A stretch of 7,926 bases of DNA from DASWKG01 sp036396755 (lineage in GTDB: Bacteria; Actinomycetota; UBA4738; CALAEC01). A program made the position numbers and the translations under genes. Under the pieces are notes generated by a model, which did not search any database, had not been told where the DNA came from, and saw nothing but the letters and a program-made list of their open reading frames with translations. The stretch covers positions 1 to 7,926 of the forward strand of contig DASWKG010000057.1 in assembly GCA_036396755.1 (NCBI GenBank). Direction: 5' to 3'. Below, piece after piece: positions 1 to 6,315 of the stretch. The first letter of the stretch is position 1, and every line of letters begins with the position of its first letter.

Positions 1-389
1 CCGCGGCGCTCGCGGTACCAGGTCGCGATCACCTTCAACGCCGGCGGGTAGACGCCCGCCAGGAAGAAGCCGGTCGCGAACCGCAGGGGGATGCCGGTCG
101 CCGGCCCGCCGGCCGCGGCGAGGAGCGCGTTGACGGAAGCCGCGCCGATCGCCGCGATCGCGAAGACCCGCCGGGGAGGGAACACGTCGGCGAGGTTCAG
201 GGTGGCCGAGACGATCGCGCCGGCGACGAAGCCGAGCTGGACCGCGATCGTGAGCCATGCCGCGGCCGTGGAGGAGAGCGACCACTCGGCGCGGAGCTGC
301 GGGATCACCGCCGTCGCCGAGAACCAGGTCGTCATCCCGAGGAGCAGCGCGAGCCCGAGCAGCAGCAGCGCCCGCCTGCGGGCCTTCAC
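1..389 (-). CDS. MFS transporter, N-terminal part (runs off left edge)
   Basis: Reverse-strand frame open from a GTG at 389-387 to the window edge, giving 129 complete residues with no stop. The translation begins [18 protein letters not shown] and shows about four hydrophobic segments (roughly residues 7-27, 43-64, 75-94 and 102-120). The loop between segments 2 and 3 reads LADVFPPRR, a version of the MFS loop 2-3 signature (G-x-L-a-D-r-x-G-r-R). The early [13 protein letters not shown] stretch is typical of MFS permeases of the cyanate/nitrate-like type. The start codon overlaps the stop of the upstream acetyl-CoA synthetase gene by 4 nt (GTGA), which fixes the GTG as start and implies translational coupling. 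An internal ATG at residue 19 would cut into the first membrane helix and is less likely. The substrate cannot be told from the sequence. Co-expression with acetyl-CoA synthetase makes a short carboxylic acid a reasonable guess, but that is inference. Confidence 0.85.
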   Translation of the reverse strand, partial: MKARRRALLLLGLALLLGMTTWFSATAVIPQLRAEWSLSSTAAAWLTIAVQLGFVAGAIVSATLNLADVFPPRRVFAIAAIGAASVNALLAAAGGPATGIPLRFATGFFLAGVYPPALKVIATWYRERR

Positions 390-2350
390 TCCTCGGGCGG
401 GGCCGTCTGCGCGAGGTCGCGGATCTCCTCCACGACCTCGGCGTTCGCGAGCGTCGTGACGTCGCCGAGCTCCCGCCCGCCGGCGACGTCGCGCAGGAGC
501 CGCCGCATGATCTTGCCCGACCGCGTCTTCGGCAGGTCGTCGGTCAGCACGATGGCGTGCGGCCGCGCGATCTTCCCGATCTTCCTCGCCACGTGCTCGC
601 GCAGCTCGGCGATCAGCGCCTCGTCGCCCCGCGTCCCGGATTTCAGCGTCACGTAGGCGACGATCGCCTCGCCCGTGTCGGGATCGGGGCGCGAGACGAC
701 CGCCGACTCCGCGACGGCCTCGTGGTCGACGAGGGCCGACTCGATCTCGTAGGTCGACAGGCGGTGGCCCGCCACGTTCATCACGTCGTCGATGCGCCCG
801 AGCAGCCAGTGGTACCCGTCGTCGTCGCGCTTCGCCCCGTCGCCGGTGAGGTAGACGTCGGGGCCGAACCGGGTGAAGTACTGCTCAACGTAGCGGTCGG
901 GGTCGCCGTAGATCGTGCGGGACATCGCGGGCCACGGCTTCCGGATCACGAGCGAGCCGCCCTGGTTCGGCCCCACCGGGTCGCCGCGCTCGTCGAGGAT
1001 GTCGGCCTCGATGCCGGGGAAGGGCCTCGTCGCGGAGCCGGGCTTCAGCGAGGTGATGCCCGGGAGAGGCGTGATGAGGATCATCCCCGTCTCGGTCTGC
1101 CACCACGTGTCGACGATGGGGCAGCGCTCGCCGCCGATGTGCTTCCAGTACCACATCCACGCCTCGGGGTTGATCGGCTCCCCGACCGTCCCGAGCAGGC
1201 GCAGCGACGACAGGTCGTGCTTCTCGGGGAACTCGGGGCCCCACTTCATGAACGCGCGGATCGCGGTGGGCGCCGTGTAGAGCGTGGTCACGCCGTGCTT
1301 CTCGACGATCGACCACAGCCGGTGCTTGTCGGGGAAGTCGGGGGCCCCCTCGTACAGCACGCTCGTCGTGCCGTTCGCGAGCGGGCCGTACACGATGTAG
1401 CTGTGCCCGGTCACCCATCCGATATCGGCTGCGCACCAGTACACGTCGGTCTCGGGCCGGAGATCGAAGATCATCCGGTGGGTGGCGGACACGCCCACGA
1501 GGTAGCCGCCGGTGGTGTGCAGGATGCCCTTGGGCTTCCCCGTGGTCCCGCTCGTGTAGAGGATGTAGAGGGGGTCCTCGGCGTCCATCTCCTCGGGCGG
1601 GCAGTCGGGGTCCTCCGCATGGATCACCTCGTCGTACCAGAGGTCGCGCCCTTCCTCGAACGGCACGTTCGCGCCGGTCCGCCGCACCACGACGACCTGC
1701 TCGATCGACGGGCACCCGGCGACGGCCGCGTCGGCGTTCTCCTTGAGGGGGATGATCTGGCCGCGGCGCCAGCCGCCGTCGGCCGTGACGAGCACCTTCG
1801 CCTCGGCGTCGTTGATGCGGTCGCGCAAAGCGTCGGAGCTGAAGCCACCGAACACCACCGAGTGCGGCGCGCCGATCCGCGCGCACGCGAGCATCGCGAC
1901 CGGCAGCTCGGGCACCATCCCGAGGTAGATCGCCACCCGGTCGCCCCGCCCGACGCCCAGGTTCTTCAGCGCGTTCGCGAACCGGCAGACCTCGTCGTGG
2001 AGCTCCCAGTAGGTGATGGTGCGCTCGTCGCCCGGCTCGCCCTCCCACTGATAGGCGACCCGGTCGGGGTGCGCCTCGAGGTGGCGATCGAGGCAGTTGG
2101 CCGAGACGTTGAGCGTGCCGCCCGTGAACCACTTCACCCAGGGCGGCGTCCACTCGAGCACGCGGTCCCACCGCCGCATCCAGTCGAGGCGCTCCGCCTG
2201 CTCGGCCCAGAAGCCCTCGACGTCGGCGGCAGCGCGGTCGTAGATCTCGTCATCGCCGACGAGGGCGCTCTCGCGGAAGTCCTCGGGGGGAGCCATGACG
2301 CGGTGCTCCTGCAGCAGCGCCTCGATGTGGTGCAGCTCGCGGTCGCTCAC
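386..2350 (-). CDS. acsA: Acetyl-CoA synthetase (acetate--CoA ligase, AMP-forming)
   Basis: Cytosolic enzyme that activates acetate to acetyl-AMP and then acetyl-CoA, feeding the TCA/glyoxylate pathways. The 654-residue length is normal for the family. The N-terminal ACAS segment is followed by the AMP-binding core with [11 protein letters not shown] (residues 265-275), [10 protein letters not shown] (309-318), WWQTETG (416-422, whose Trp limits the acyl pocket to acetate-sized substrates in characterised Acs) and TGD (502-504). The C-terminal domain has the hinge region [15 protein letters not shown] (518-532) and [11 protein letters not shown] (607-617). K613 in the latter is the catalytic lysine, which acetyltransferases inactivate in known Acs enzymes. 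The start is GTG at 2350-2348, preceded by AGGAGG with 9-nt spacing. The stop overlaps the GTG of an MFS transporter by 4 nt, so this is the first gene of an operon. Propionyl-CoA synthetase is the main alternative, but motifs and length favour Acs. Confidence 0.96.
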   Translation of the reverse strand: MSDRELHHIEALLQEHRVMAPPEDFRESALVGDDEIYDRAAADVEGFWAEQAERLDWMRRWDRVLEWTPPWVKWFTGGTLNVSANCLDRHLEAHPDRVAYQWEGEPGDERTITYWELHDEVCRFANALKNLGVGRGDRVAIYLGMVPELPVAMLACARIGAPHSVVFGGFSSDALRDRINDAEAKVLVTADGGWRRGQIIPLKENADAAVAGCPSIEQVVVVRRTGANVPFEEGRDLWYDEVIHAEDPDCPPEEMDAEDPLYILYTSGTTGKPKGILHTTGGYLVGVSATHRMIFDLRPETDVYWCAADIGWVTGHSYIVYGPLANGTTSVLYEGAPDFPDKHRLWSIVEKHGVTTLYTAPTAIRAFMKWGPEFPEKHDLSSLRLLGTVGEPINPEAWMWYWKHIGGERCPIVDTWWQTETGMILITPLPGITSLKPGSATRPFPGIEADILDERGDPVGPNQGGSLVIRKPWPAMSRTIYGDPDRYVEQYFTRFGPDVYLTGDGAKRDDDGYHWLLGRIDDVMNVAGHRLSTYEIESALVDHEAVAESAVVSRPDPDTGEAIVAYVTLKSGTRGDEALIAELREHVARKIGKIARPHAIVLTDDLPKTRSGKIMRRLLRDVAGGRELGDVTTLANAEVVEEIRDLAQTAPPEE

Positions 2351-2359
2351 GGGGACGTC

Positions 2360-2365
2360 CCTCCT
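2360..2365 (-). promoter_or_regulatory. Ribosome binding site of acsA
   Basis: AGGAGG on the minus strand, 9 nt before the GTG at 2350. It supports the GTG as the true start of acetyl-CoA synthetase. Confidence 0.75.
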
Positions 2366-2385
2366 CGCTCGGGACCGTCAGTCAA

Positions 2386-2405
2386 CCACCGCGCTCGCGC
2401 GGTGG
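2386..2405. repeat. Perfect 9-bp inverted repeat in the acsA/cupin divergent region
   Basis: Arms CCACCGCGC (2386-2394) and GCGCGGTGG (2397-2405) are separated by TC. The element lies in the only non-coding gap between divergently transcribed acsA and the cupin gene, 36 nt upstream of the acsA start codon and 71 nt upstream of the cupin start. Near-perfect dyads with a tiny centre suit a dimeric repressor or activator site better than a terminator hairpin. On the minus strand it is flanked by TTGCCC and TTGACT 18 nt apart, so it could lie within a weak acsA promoter. Function is inferred from position and symmetry only, and GC-rich palindromes can arise by chance. Confidence 0.4.
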
Positions 2406-2419
2406 GCAAGACCGCACAC

Positions 2420-2449
2420 TTGACGAAAGGCCCGGCGGAGGCGGACGCT
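2420..2449 (+). promoter_or_regulatory. Candidate sigma-70 promoter for the cupin gene
   Basis: TTGACG (2420-2425) is a good -35 box, followed after 18 nt by GACGCT (2444-2449), a poor -10 with only the second-position A and final T conserved. Transcription would start near 2456, leaving about 20 nt of leader containing a strong ribosome binding site. The -35 is convincing and the -10 is not. Confidence 0.3.
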
Positions 2450-2476
2450 GTCCTCCCCAAGCGAAGGAGGTGGCGG

Positions 2477-2839
2477 ATGAAGACGATCCAGGGTGGCAGC
2501 TTCGACTCGCCCAGCGAGACCCGCACGTTCGCGAGCGGCAAGATCGACATCCTGTCGTTCGAGGGAGCGAGCGTGGCGAAGGCGACGTTCGAGCCCGGGT
2601 GGCGCTGGTCTCAGAGCGTCAAGCCGGTGGTCGGCGGCGACAGCTGCCGGCAGCATCACCTGGGCTACGCGGTATCGGGCCGGCTGAAGGTGGTCGCGGA
2701 CGACGGCACGGAGATGGTGGCGGGGCCGGGCGACGTGTACATGGTGCAGCCGGGTCACGACGCCTGGGTCGAGGGCGACGAGCCGTTCGTCGGTCTCGAG
2801 TTCCAGGGACGGACCGCGGAGACCTACGCGAAGGAGTAG
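2477..2839 (+). CDS. Small cupin-domain protein
   Basis: A 120-residue single-domain cupin starting MKTIQGGSFDSPSETRTF, a type often seen in actinobacteria and mostly annotated only as 'cupin domain-containing protein'. The central beta-barrel motifs are visible: FEPGWRWSQSVKP (38-50), a His pair at 60-61 (RQHHLGYAVSGRLKV) matching the HxH region of cupin motif 1, and GPGDVYMVQPGHDAWVEG (83-100) matching motif 2 with H94. The usual motif-1 glutamate is not obvious (Y64 lies near its place), so metal binding is plausible but not certain. The start is the ATG at 2477, because AAGGAGGT, an essentially perfect Shine-Dalgarno (2464-2471), ends 5 nt before it. The same frame stays open far upstream, but only as an artefact opposite acsA. 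Transcribed divergently from acsA and convergent with the STAS gene 12 nt downstream. Function unknown; a sensor or small-molecule-binding role is possible. Confidence 0.88.
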   Translation: MKTIQGGSFDSPSETRTFASGKIDILSFEGASVAKATFEPGWRWSQSVKPVVGGDSCRQHHLGYAVSGRLKVVADDGTEMVAGPGDVYMVQPGHDAWVEGDEPFVGLEFQGRTAETYAKE

Positions 2840-2851
2840 CGGCCGCCGCGC

Positions 2852-3196
2852 TCAGGCGCCGGGTTTCGGTTCCAGCAGCTCCAGCGTGCCGGTGAGCTCG
2901 AGCACCCTTCGCACCTGGGCGCCGGCTCCGCTGATGACGAGTGTCCGCTGGCGCTCGCTCATCCTCCGATGGGCGTCGAGGATCCCGCGAAGCCCGCTGG
3001 AATCGATGAACGAGAGGTGCGTGGCGTCGAGCACCACCACCTCGTGCCCCGCCACCTCGGCGGCCTCGATGCTCCGCTCCAGCTCCGGGACGGTGGCCAT
3101 GTCGAGCTCACCGGAGAGGCGGAGGCGGATGACGCCTTCTGCGTGCTCACCCCGGATGACGAAGCGGCGATCGGTCTGCGGGCGGATCGAGGTCAC
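2852..3196 (-). CDS. STAS-domain anti-sigma factor antagonist (SpoIIAA/RsbV-like)
   Basis: A 114-residue single STAS domain. It contains RLRLSGELDMATVPEL (25-40), the conserved strand-helix start, VVVLDATHLSFIDSSGLRGIL (53-73) with the phosphorylation loop DSSG (65-68), and a C-terminal VRRVLELTGTLELL helix. In SpoIIAA and RsbV the first Ser of this loop (here S66) is phosphorylated by a partner anti-sigma kinase; the unphosphorylated form frees a sigma factor. No kinase or sigma gene is visible nearby, so the partner is encoded elsewhere. The start is taken as GTG 3196-3194. A longer frame begins at an ATG at 3268, but that codon lies between the -35 and -10 boxes of this gene's own promoter and so would not be in the mRNA. 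The GTG is preceded by AAAGAGGAGCC, with an unusually short gap between GAGGAG and GTG. Convergent with the cupin gene. Confidence 0.9.
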   Translation of the reverse strand: MTSIRPQTDRRFVIRGEHAEGVIRLRLSGELDMATVPELERSIEAAEVAGHEVVVLDATHLSFIDSSGLRGILDAHRRMSERQRTLVISGAGAQVRRVLELTGTLELLEPKPGA

Positions 3197-3246
3197 GGCT
3201 CCTCTTTCTTGCTGCGACGGGGCCAGGGTCAGGGGCCGGGAACCCG

Positions 3247-3275
3247 ACCCTAGCCGGTTTGCTTGCATCGGTCAA
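3247..3275 (-). promoter_or_regulatory. Sigma-70-type promoter of the STAS gene
   Basis: On the minus strand TTGACC (3275-3270) is followed by exactly 17 nt and then TAGGGT (3252-3247), close to the consensus of vegetative promoters in high-GC Gram-positives. Transcription would begin near 3240, giving a leader of about 44 nt before the GTG at 3196. It is the best-formed promoter in the window. Confidence 0.65.
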
Positions 3276-3282
3276 TCGGTCA
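3267..3282. repeat. Tandem direct repeat of ATCGGTCA
   Basis: Two exact, adjacent copies of ATCGGTCA (3267-3274 and 3275-3282). They cover the -35 box of the minus-strand STAS promoter and the place where a -35 of the plus-strand methyltransferase gene would sit. The position fits an operator that controls both divergent genes, but 8-bp spacing is short for typical tandem regulator sites and chance is possible. Confidence 0.4.
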
Positions 3283-3296
3283 CGCCTCGCCCGCGG

Positions 3297-3302
3297 TAGC
3301 AT
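3297..3302 (+). promoter_or_regulatory. -10 box of a probably leaderless transcript for the MenG-like gene
   Basis: TAGCAT lies 8 nt before the GTG at 3311, placing the expected transcription start at or next to the start codon. No Shine-Dalgarno precedes the GTG, which agrees with leaderless translation. No good -35 is seen 16-18 nt upstream. The same GGTAGCATC string precedes the GTG of the second methyltransferase at 6329. Confidence 0.5.
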
Positions 3303-3310
3303 CCCGGGTC

Positions 3311-4045
3311 GTGGCTCCCTCCGCTGCGGCGCCGGCCCCCTCCGAGAAGGTCCGGCATGCGCGCCTCCTCTTCGCCGGCATCGCCCCCGGCTACGACCTG
3401 ATGGGCGAGCTGCTGTCGTACGGGCAGAACCGGCGATGGCGGCGCTTCCTCGTCTCGCGCGTCCCACCGGGGTCCCGGGTGCTCGACGTGGCGACCGGGA
3501 CCGCCGCCGTGGCGATCGACCTCGCGCGGCTTCGCGGCGCTTCCGTCGTCGGCCTCGACCAGAGCGAGCCGATGCTCCGCGCCGGGCGTCGGCGGGTCCG
3601 CGATGCCGGCGCCGCCGTGCGGCTGCTGCTCGGGCAGGCCGAGCGACTGCCGTTCGCCGAAGGCTCCTTCGACGCCGTCACCTTCACCTACCTCCTCCGC
3701 TACGTCGACGATCCGGAGGCCGCGCTCGGAGAGCTGGCCCGGGTGCTCCGGCCGGGTGGCGTCATGGCGTCGCTCGAGTTCGGGGTCCCCTCCAACCCCG
3801 CGTCGAGGCTGGGGTGGCGGGTGCAGACGGCGGTGGCCCTGCCGGCGCTCGGGAGCCTGGCGTCGCCCGAGTGGCGGGAGGCCGGCAGGTTCCTGGGCCC
3901 GAGCATCGCCGAGTATCGCCGCCGGTGGCCCCCGTCGCGCGAGGCCGAGGCGTGGCGACGAGCCGGTCTCGCCGAGGTTCACGTCCGAGAGATGACGTTC
4001 GGCGCGGGGGTCGTTACCTGGGGGGTCCGGACCGATGCGGGCTGA
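3311..4045 (+). CDS. UbiE/MenG-family quinone C-methyltransferase
   Basis: A 244-residue class I SAM-dependent methyltransferase that resembles demethylmenaquinone methyltransferase, the last step of menaquinone synthesis, along most of its length. Features: FAGIAPGYDLMGELLS (21-36, the family's F-x-x-I-A-x-x-Y-D-x-x-N/G signature); SAM motif I VLDVATGTA (57-65); acidic ribose-binding D83 in GLDQSEPML; AERLPF (110-115); TYLLRYVDDPEAAL (126-139, counterpart of the FGLRNV region); LARVLRPGG (142-150); LEFGVPSNP (155-163); and a UbiE-like tail with GRFLGPSIAEY and FGAGVVTWG. The glycine-rich motif has A for the usual second G (ATGTA). The start is GTG 3311, chosen because a TAGCAT -10 box lies 8 nt upstream; an in-frame ATG at 3263 precedes that box. 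Its stop overlaps the next gene by 11 nt, so the two are co-translated. It could act on demethylmenaquinone or on another prenylated quinone. Confidence 0.85.
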   Translation: MAPSAAAPAPSEKVRHARLLFAGIAPGYDLMGELLSYGQNRRWRRFLVSRVPPGSRVLDVATGTAAVAIDLARLRGASVVGLDQSEPMLRAGRRRVRDAGAAVRLLLGQAERLPFAEGSFDAVTFTYLLRYVDDPEAALGELARVLRPGGVMASLEFGVPSNPASRLGWRVQTAVALPALGSLASPEWREAGRFLGPSIAEYRRRWPPSREAEAWRRAGLAEVHVREMTFGAGVVTWGVRTDAG

Positions 4046-4769
4046 GCGTCGCCCGGCCTTCTACGCGCTCGCCTCCGGCGGCTGGCGCGACTACTGGACG
4101 CTGCTCCACCCCCCGTACACCCTGTGGCACCTCTCCTACGTGGCGATCGGGGCGGCCACGGTCCCGGGGCTCGAGGGGCTGCACCTCGCCGCGGCGCTCG
4201 CCGGCTTCTTCCTGGGGGTCGGCGTCACGGCCCACGCGCTCGACGAGCTGAACGGCCGCCCGCTCCGGACCCGCATCCCCGACGCGGTGCTCTGGGCGTT
4301 CGCGTGGGTCGCGCTCGCCGGCGCGGTGGCGCTCGGGGTGGCCGGAGCGGTCCGCGTCTCGTGGTGGCTGCTCGCGTTCGTCGCCTTCGGCGCGTTCATC
4401 GTCGTCGCCTACAACCTCGAGCTCATCGGCGGCCGCTTCCACTCCGACCTGTGGTTCGCGCTCGCCTGGGGAGCGTTCCCCGCCCTGACCGGCGCCTTCT
4501 CCCAGGCGGGGACGCTTCCCGTGGAGGCGGCGCTGGTCGCGGCCGGGTGCGCCGCGCTGTCGGCCGCGCAACGGGCCCTGTCGACGCCGGTGCGCCTGCT
4601 CCGCCGGCGTGCCCGGCGGGTCTCCGGCGCGATCGCGCTCGACGACGGGACCACGCTGCCGCTCGACGAGGGATCCCTCCGCGCCGCGCCCGAAGCCGCG
4701 CTCCGCTGGCTCTCGGTGGCCGTGCCGCTCCTGGCCGCGGCCGCCGTCGCGGCGCGCCTCGCGAGCTAG
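4035..4769 (+). CDS. Membrane protein, divergent UbiA-like (possible prenyltransferase relative)
   Basis: A 244-residue protein with about six or seven hydrophobic segments (near 31-45, 48-66, 83-104, 108-126, 139-156, 162-178 and 224-240). The opening LLHPPYTLWHLSYVAIGA (24-41) resembles the first helix of UbiA-superfamily prenyltransferases. HALDELNGRPLRTRIP (67-82) stands where the first aspartate-rich N-D-x-x-D-x-x-x-D motif would be, and YNLELIGGRFHSDLWFALAWG (126-146) where the second motif region would be. The full DxxxD motifs are missing and the protein is shorter than the usual 280-300 residues, so catalysis is doubtful. An Arg-rich hydrophilic stretch (about 185-222) precedes the last helix. 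The ATG lies inside the 3' end of the MenG-like gene (11-nt overlap) with only a G-rich weak ribosome site (4020-4026), implying translational coupling. UbiA kinship is a by-eye judgement; 'hypothetical integral membrane protein' is the safe description. Confidence 0.75.
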   Translation: MRAERRPAFYALASGGWRDYWTLLHPPYTLWHLSYVAIGAATVPGLEGLHLAAALAGFFLGVGVTAHALDELNGRPLRTRIPDAVLWAFAWVALAGAVALGVAGAVRVSWWLLAFVAFGAFIVVAYNLELIGGRFHSDLWFALAWGAFPALTGAFSQAGTLPVEAALVAAGCAALSAAQRALSTPVRLLRRRARRVSGAIALDDGTTLPLDEGSLRAAPEAALRWLSVAVPLLAAAAVAARLAS

Positions 4770-4782
4770 CGGGCCCCCGCGC

Positions 4783-4812
4783 TTGCGGCGACCCGGCACG
4801 CGTCCGTATCCT
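4783..4812 (+). promoter_or_regulatory. Candidate sigma-70 promoter of the purine permease gene
   Basis: TTGCGG (4783-4788), an 18-nt spacer, then TATCCT (4807-4812). Transcription would begin near 4819, giving about 60 nt of C-rich leader before the ATG at 4879. The rest of the gap from 4770 to 4878 shows no gene, and I see no recognisable purine riboswitch fold. Confidence 0.4.
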
Positions 4813-4868
4813 TCGCTTGCCTTCCCCGGTCTGGCGCCCGAGGCACCCCACCCCGGGCCCGAGCACGG

Positions 4869-4874
4869 AGGAGG
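4869..4874 (+). promoter_or_regulatory. Ribosome binding site of the permease gene
   Basis: AGGAGG within a GGAGGAGGG run, 4-7 nt before the ATG at 4879 depending on register. It decides the start, because the frame is open further upstream (to 4609) through the end of the preceding gene. Confidence 0.7.
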
Positions 4875-4878
4875 GCGC

Positions 4879-6294
4879 ATGGCGACCACCACCTCGCCCC
4901 GGACGTCGGGGGGCTCCGGGACGCTCGATCGCTTCTTCCACATCTCCGAACGCGGGTCCACCGTCCGCACGGAGCTGATCGCGGGGGCGGCGACGTGGCT
5001 GACGATGGCCTACATCCTGTTCGTCAACCCTCAGATCCTCGGCGCGGTGCCCGACCACACCGGCCGCTCGCTCGACTTCGGACAGGTCCTCACCGTCACG
5101 GCGCTCGTCGCGGGGGTGGCGACCGTCGCGATGGGGCTGTGGGCGAACTACCCGTTCGCGCTGGCCGCGGGTCTGGGCCTCAACGGGTTCGTCGCGTTCA
5201 CGCTGGTCGCGGGGCAGGGGCTCACCTGGCCCGAGGCGATGGGGGTGATCCTGCTCGAGGGCCTGGTGATCACCGCGCTCGTCCTGTCGGGGTTCCGCGA
5301 GGCGGTCATGAACGCGATCCCGATGTCCCTGAAGCGCGCGATCGGGGTGGGCATCGGCCTCTTCATCGCGTTCATCGGCCTCGAGAGCGTGGGGTTCGTG
5401 GTACGGCCCGAGTCGCCCGACCCGATCGTGTCCATCAGCCCCGATCTCACCTCGCTGAGGATGCTGGTCTTCGCGGTGGGGCTGGCGCTCAGCGCGACGC
5501 TCGTCGCCCGCAAGACGCGCGGGGCGCTGCTCATCAGCATCCTGTCGACGACCGGGCTGGCGATCCTGATCAACGAGGTGTGGGGCGGCGTGGCGCTCTG
5601 GGGCGAGGGCACCGGCATCGGCGCGATCCCCGACAAGGTCGTCGCCGCGCCGAGCTTCGCACTCCTCGGCGACGTGTCCTTCAACGTGTTCGAGGTCGTC
5701 GGCGTGGCGACGGCGATCGCGCTCGTCGTCTCGGTGATGCTCTCGGACTTCTTCGACACGATGGGGACCGCGGTCGGACTGGGAGGCGAGGCCGGCCTGC
5801 TCGACGCGCAGGGCCGCCTCCCGCAGATGCGGCGCGTGCTGCTCGTGGACTCGCTCGCGGCCGCCGCCGGCGGGGCCGCGTCGGCGTCGTCGAACACCAC
5901 GTTCATCGAGAGCGCGTCGGGCATCGCGGAAGGTGGGCGCACCGGGCTCACCGCGGTCGTCGTCGGGGTGCTCTTCCTCCTGTCGATGTTCTTCTCGCCG
6001 CTCGCCGGCACGATCCCACCCGAGGCCACCGGCCCCGTCCTCGTGATCGTCGGCTACTTCATGATGACGCTCGTCCGCGACATCGAGTGGGGCGACCCCG
6101 GCATCGGCATCCCGGCCCTGCTCACGATGATCGTCATGCCGTTCACCTTCAGCATCACGAACGGCGTCGCCGCGGGCTTCATCTCCTACACGGTCGTCAC
6201 GCTGCTGCGCGGCCGGTGGAAGGACGTCCACCCGCTCATGCTGCTCGTGAGCGGCGTCTTCGTCTGGTACTTCCTCGGAGGCTACCTGGCCTGA
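4879..6294 (+). CDS. AzgA-type (NCS2-like) purine base permease
   Basis: A 471-residue integral membrane transporter, normal length for the AzgA/PbuG group that imports adenine, guanine or hypoxanthine with protons. The N-terminus DRFFHISERGSTVRTE (17-32) followed by AGAATWLTMAYILFVNPQIL (35-54) is the family hallmark. Others are FALAAGLGLNGFVAFT (93-108), LSDFFDTMGTAVGL (288-301) in the substrate-site helix, the half-helix loop SSNTTFIESASGIAEGGRTGLTA (337-359) with N339 and E344, and ITNGVAAGF (426-434). About 12-14 hydrophobic segments can be counted. The start is the ATG at 4879 with a strong Shine-Dalgarno; all in-frame upstream starts lie within the UbiA-like gene or its downstream spacer. 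It has its own candidate promoter and is followed by a small stem-loop, so it is probably monocistronic. No purine enzyme is adjacent, so the exact base cannot be named; xanthine/uracil specificity is less likely given the AzgA-type motifs. Confidence 0.93.
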   Translation: MATTTSPRTSGGSGTLDRFFHISERGSTVRTELIAGAATWLTMAYILFVNPQILGAVPDHTGRSLDFGQVLTVTALVAGVATVAMGLWANYPFALAAGLGLNGFVAFTLVAGQGLTWPEAMGVILLEGLVITALVLSGFREAVMNAIPMSLKRAIGVGIGLFIAFIGLESVGFVVRPESPDPIVSISPDLTSLRMLVFAVGLALSATLVARKTRGALLISILSTTGLAILINEVWGGVALWGEGTGIGAIPDKVVAAPSFALLGDVSFNVFEVVGVATAIALVVSVMLSDFFDTMGTAVGLGGEAGLLDAQGRLPQMRRVLLVDSLAAAAGGAASASSNTTFIESASGIAEGGRTGLTAVVVGVLFLLSMFFSPLAGTIPPEATGPVLVIVGYFMMTLVRDIEWGDPGIGIPALLTMIVMPFTFSITNGVAAGFISYTVVTLLRGRWKDVHPLMLLVSGVFVWYFLGGYLA

Positions 6295-6315
6295 CCCCTT
6301 CGTCCGGCCGAGGGG
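6295..6315 (+). terminator. Small stem-loop after the permease gene (weak terminator candidate)
   Basis: CCCCT (6295-6299) pairs with AGGGG (6311-6315), extended by CG (6301-6302) with CG (6309-6310) past a bulged T at 6300, leaving a 6-nt loop. It begins directly after the permease TGA. No T-run follows, so it is at most an incomplete intrinsic terminator, and it also lies where a -35 for the next gene would be. Confidence 0.3.

Noticed and set aside
57..66. tRNA, rRNA or CRISPR signals anywhere in the window
   Set aside because: No cloverleaf arms with a GTTCGA-type T-loop, no rRNA-like conserved stretches and no regularly spaced repeats were seen on either strand.
257..2476. Very long plus-strand open frame opposite acsA, continuous with the cupin gene
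   Set aside because: The translation is Arg/Val/Asp-rich with no family motifs and lies antisense to an intact acsA with all catalytic motifs. It is open only because of GC-biased third positions; the real gene in this frame starts at the ATG at 2477 with its own strong ribosome site.
3197..3240. C-rich leader segments before the STAS gene and the permease (4845-4878) that resemble the CCCTGACCC...GAGGAG repeats often mistranslated as PLTLA or HPTPG peptides
   Set aside because: The two copies match only loosely and are short; much of the likeness comes from C-runs and Shine-Dalgarno sequence. They cannot be called a repeat family without a genome-wide search.
4609..4878. Upstream extension of the permease frame
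   Set aside because: It overlaps the 3' end of the UbiA-like gene in another frame, and the conserved AzgA N-terminus begins shortly after the ATG at 4879.
4770..4878. Possible purine riboswitch before the purine permease
   Set aside because: The approximately 60-nt C-rich leader lacks the conserved purine aptamer core sequences and is too short for a typical aptamer plus expression platform.
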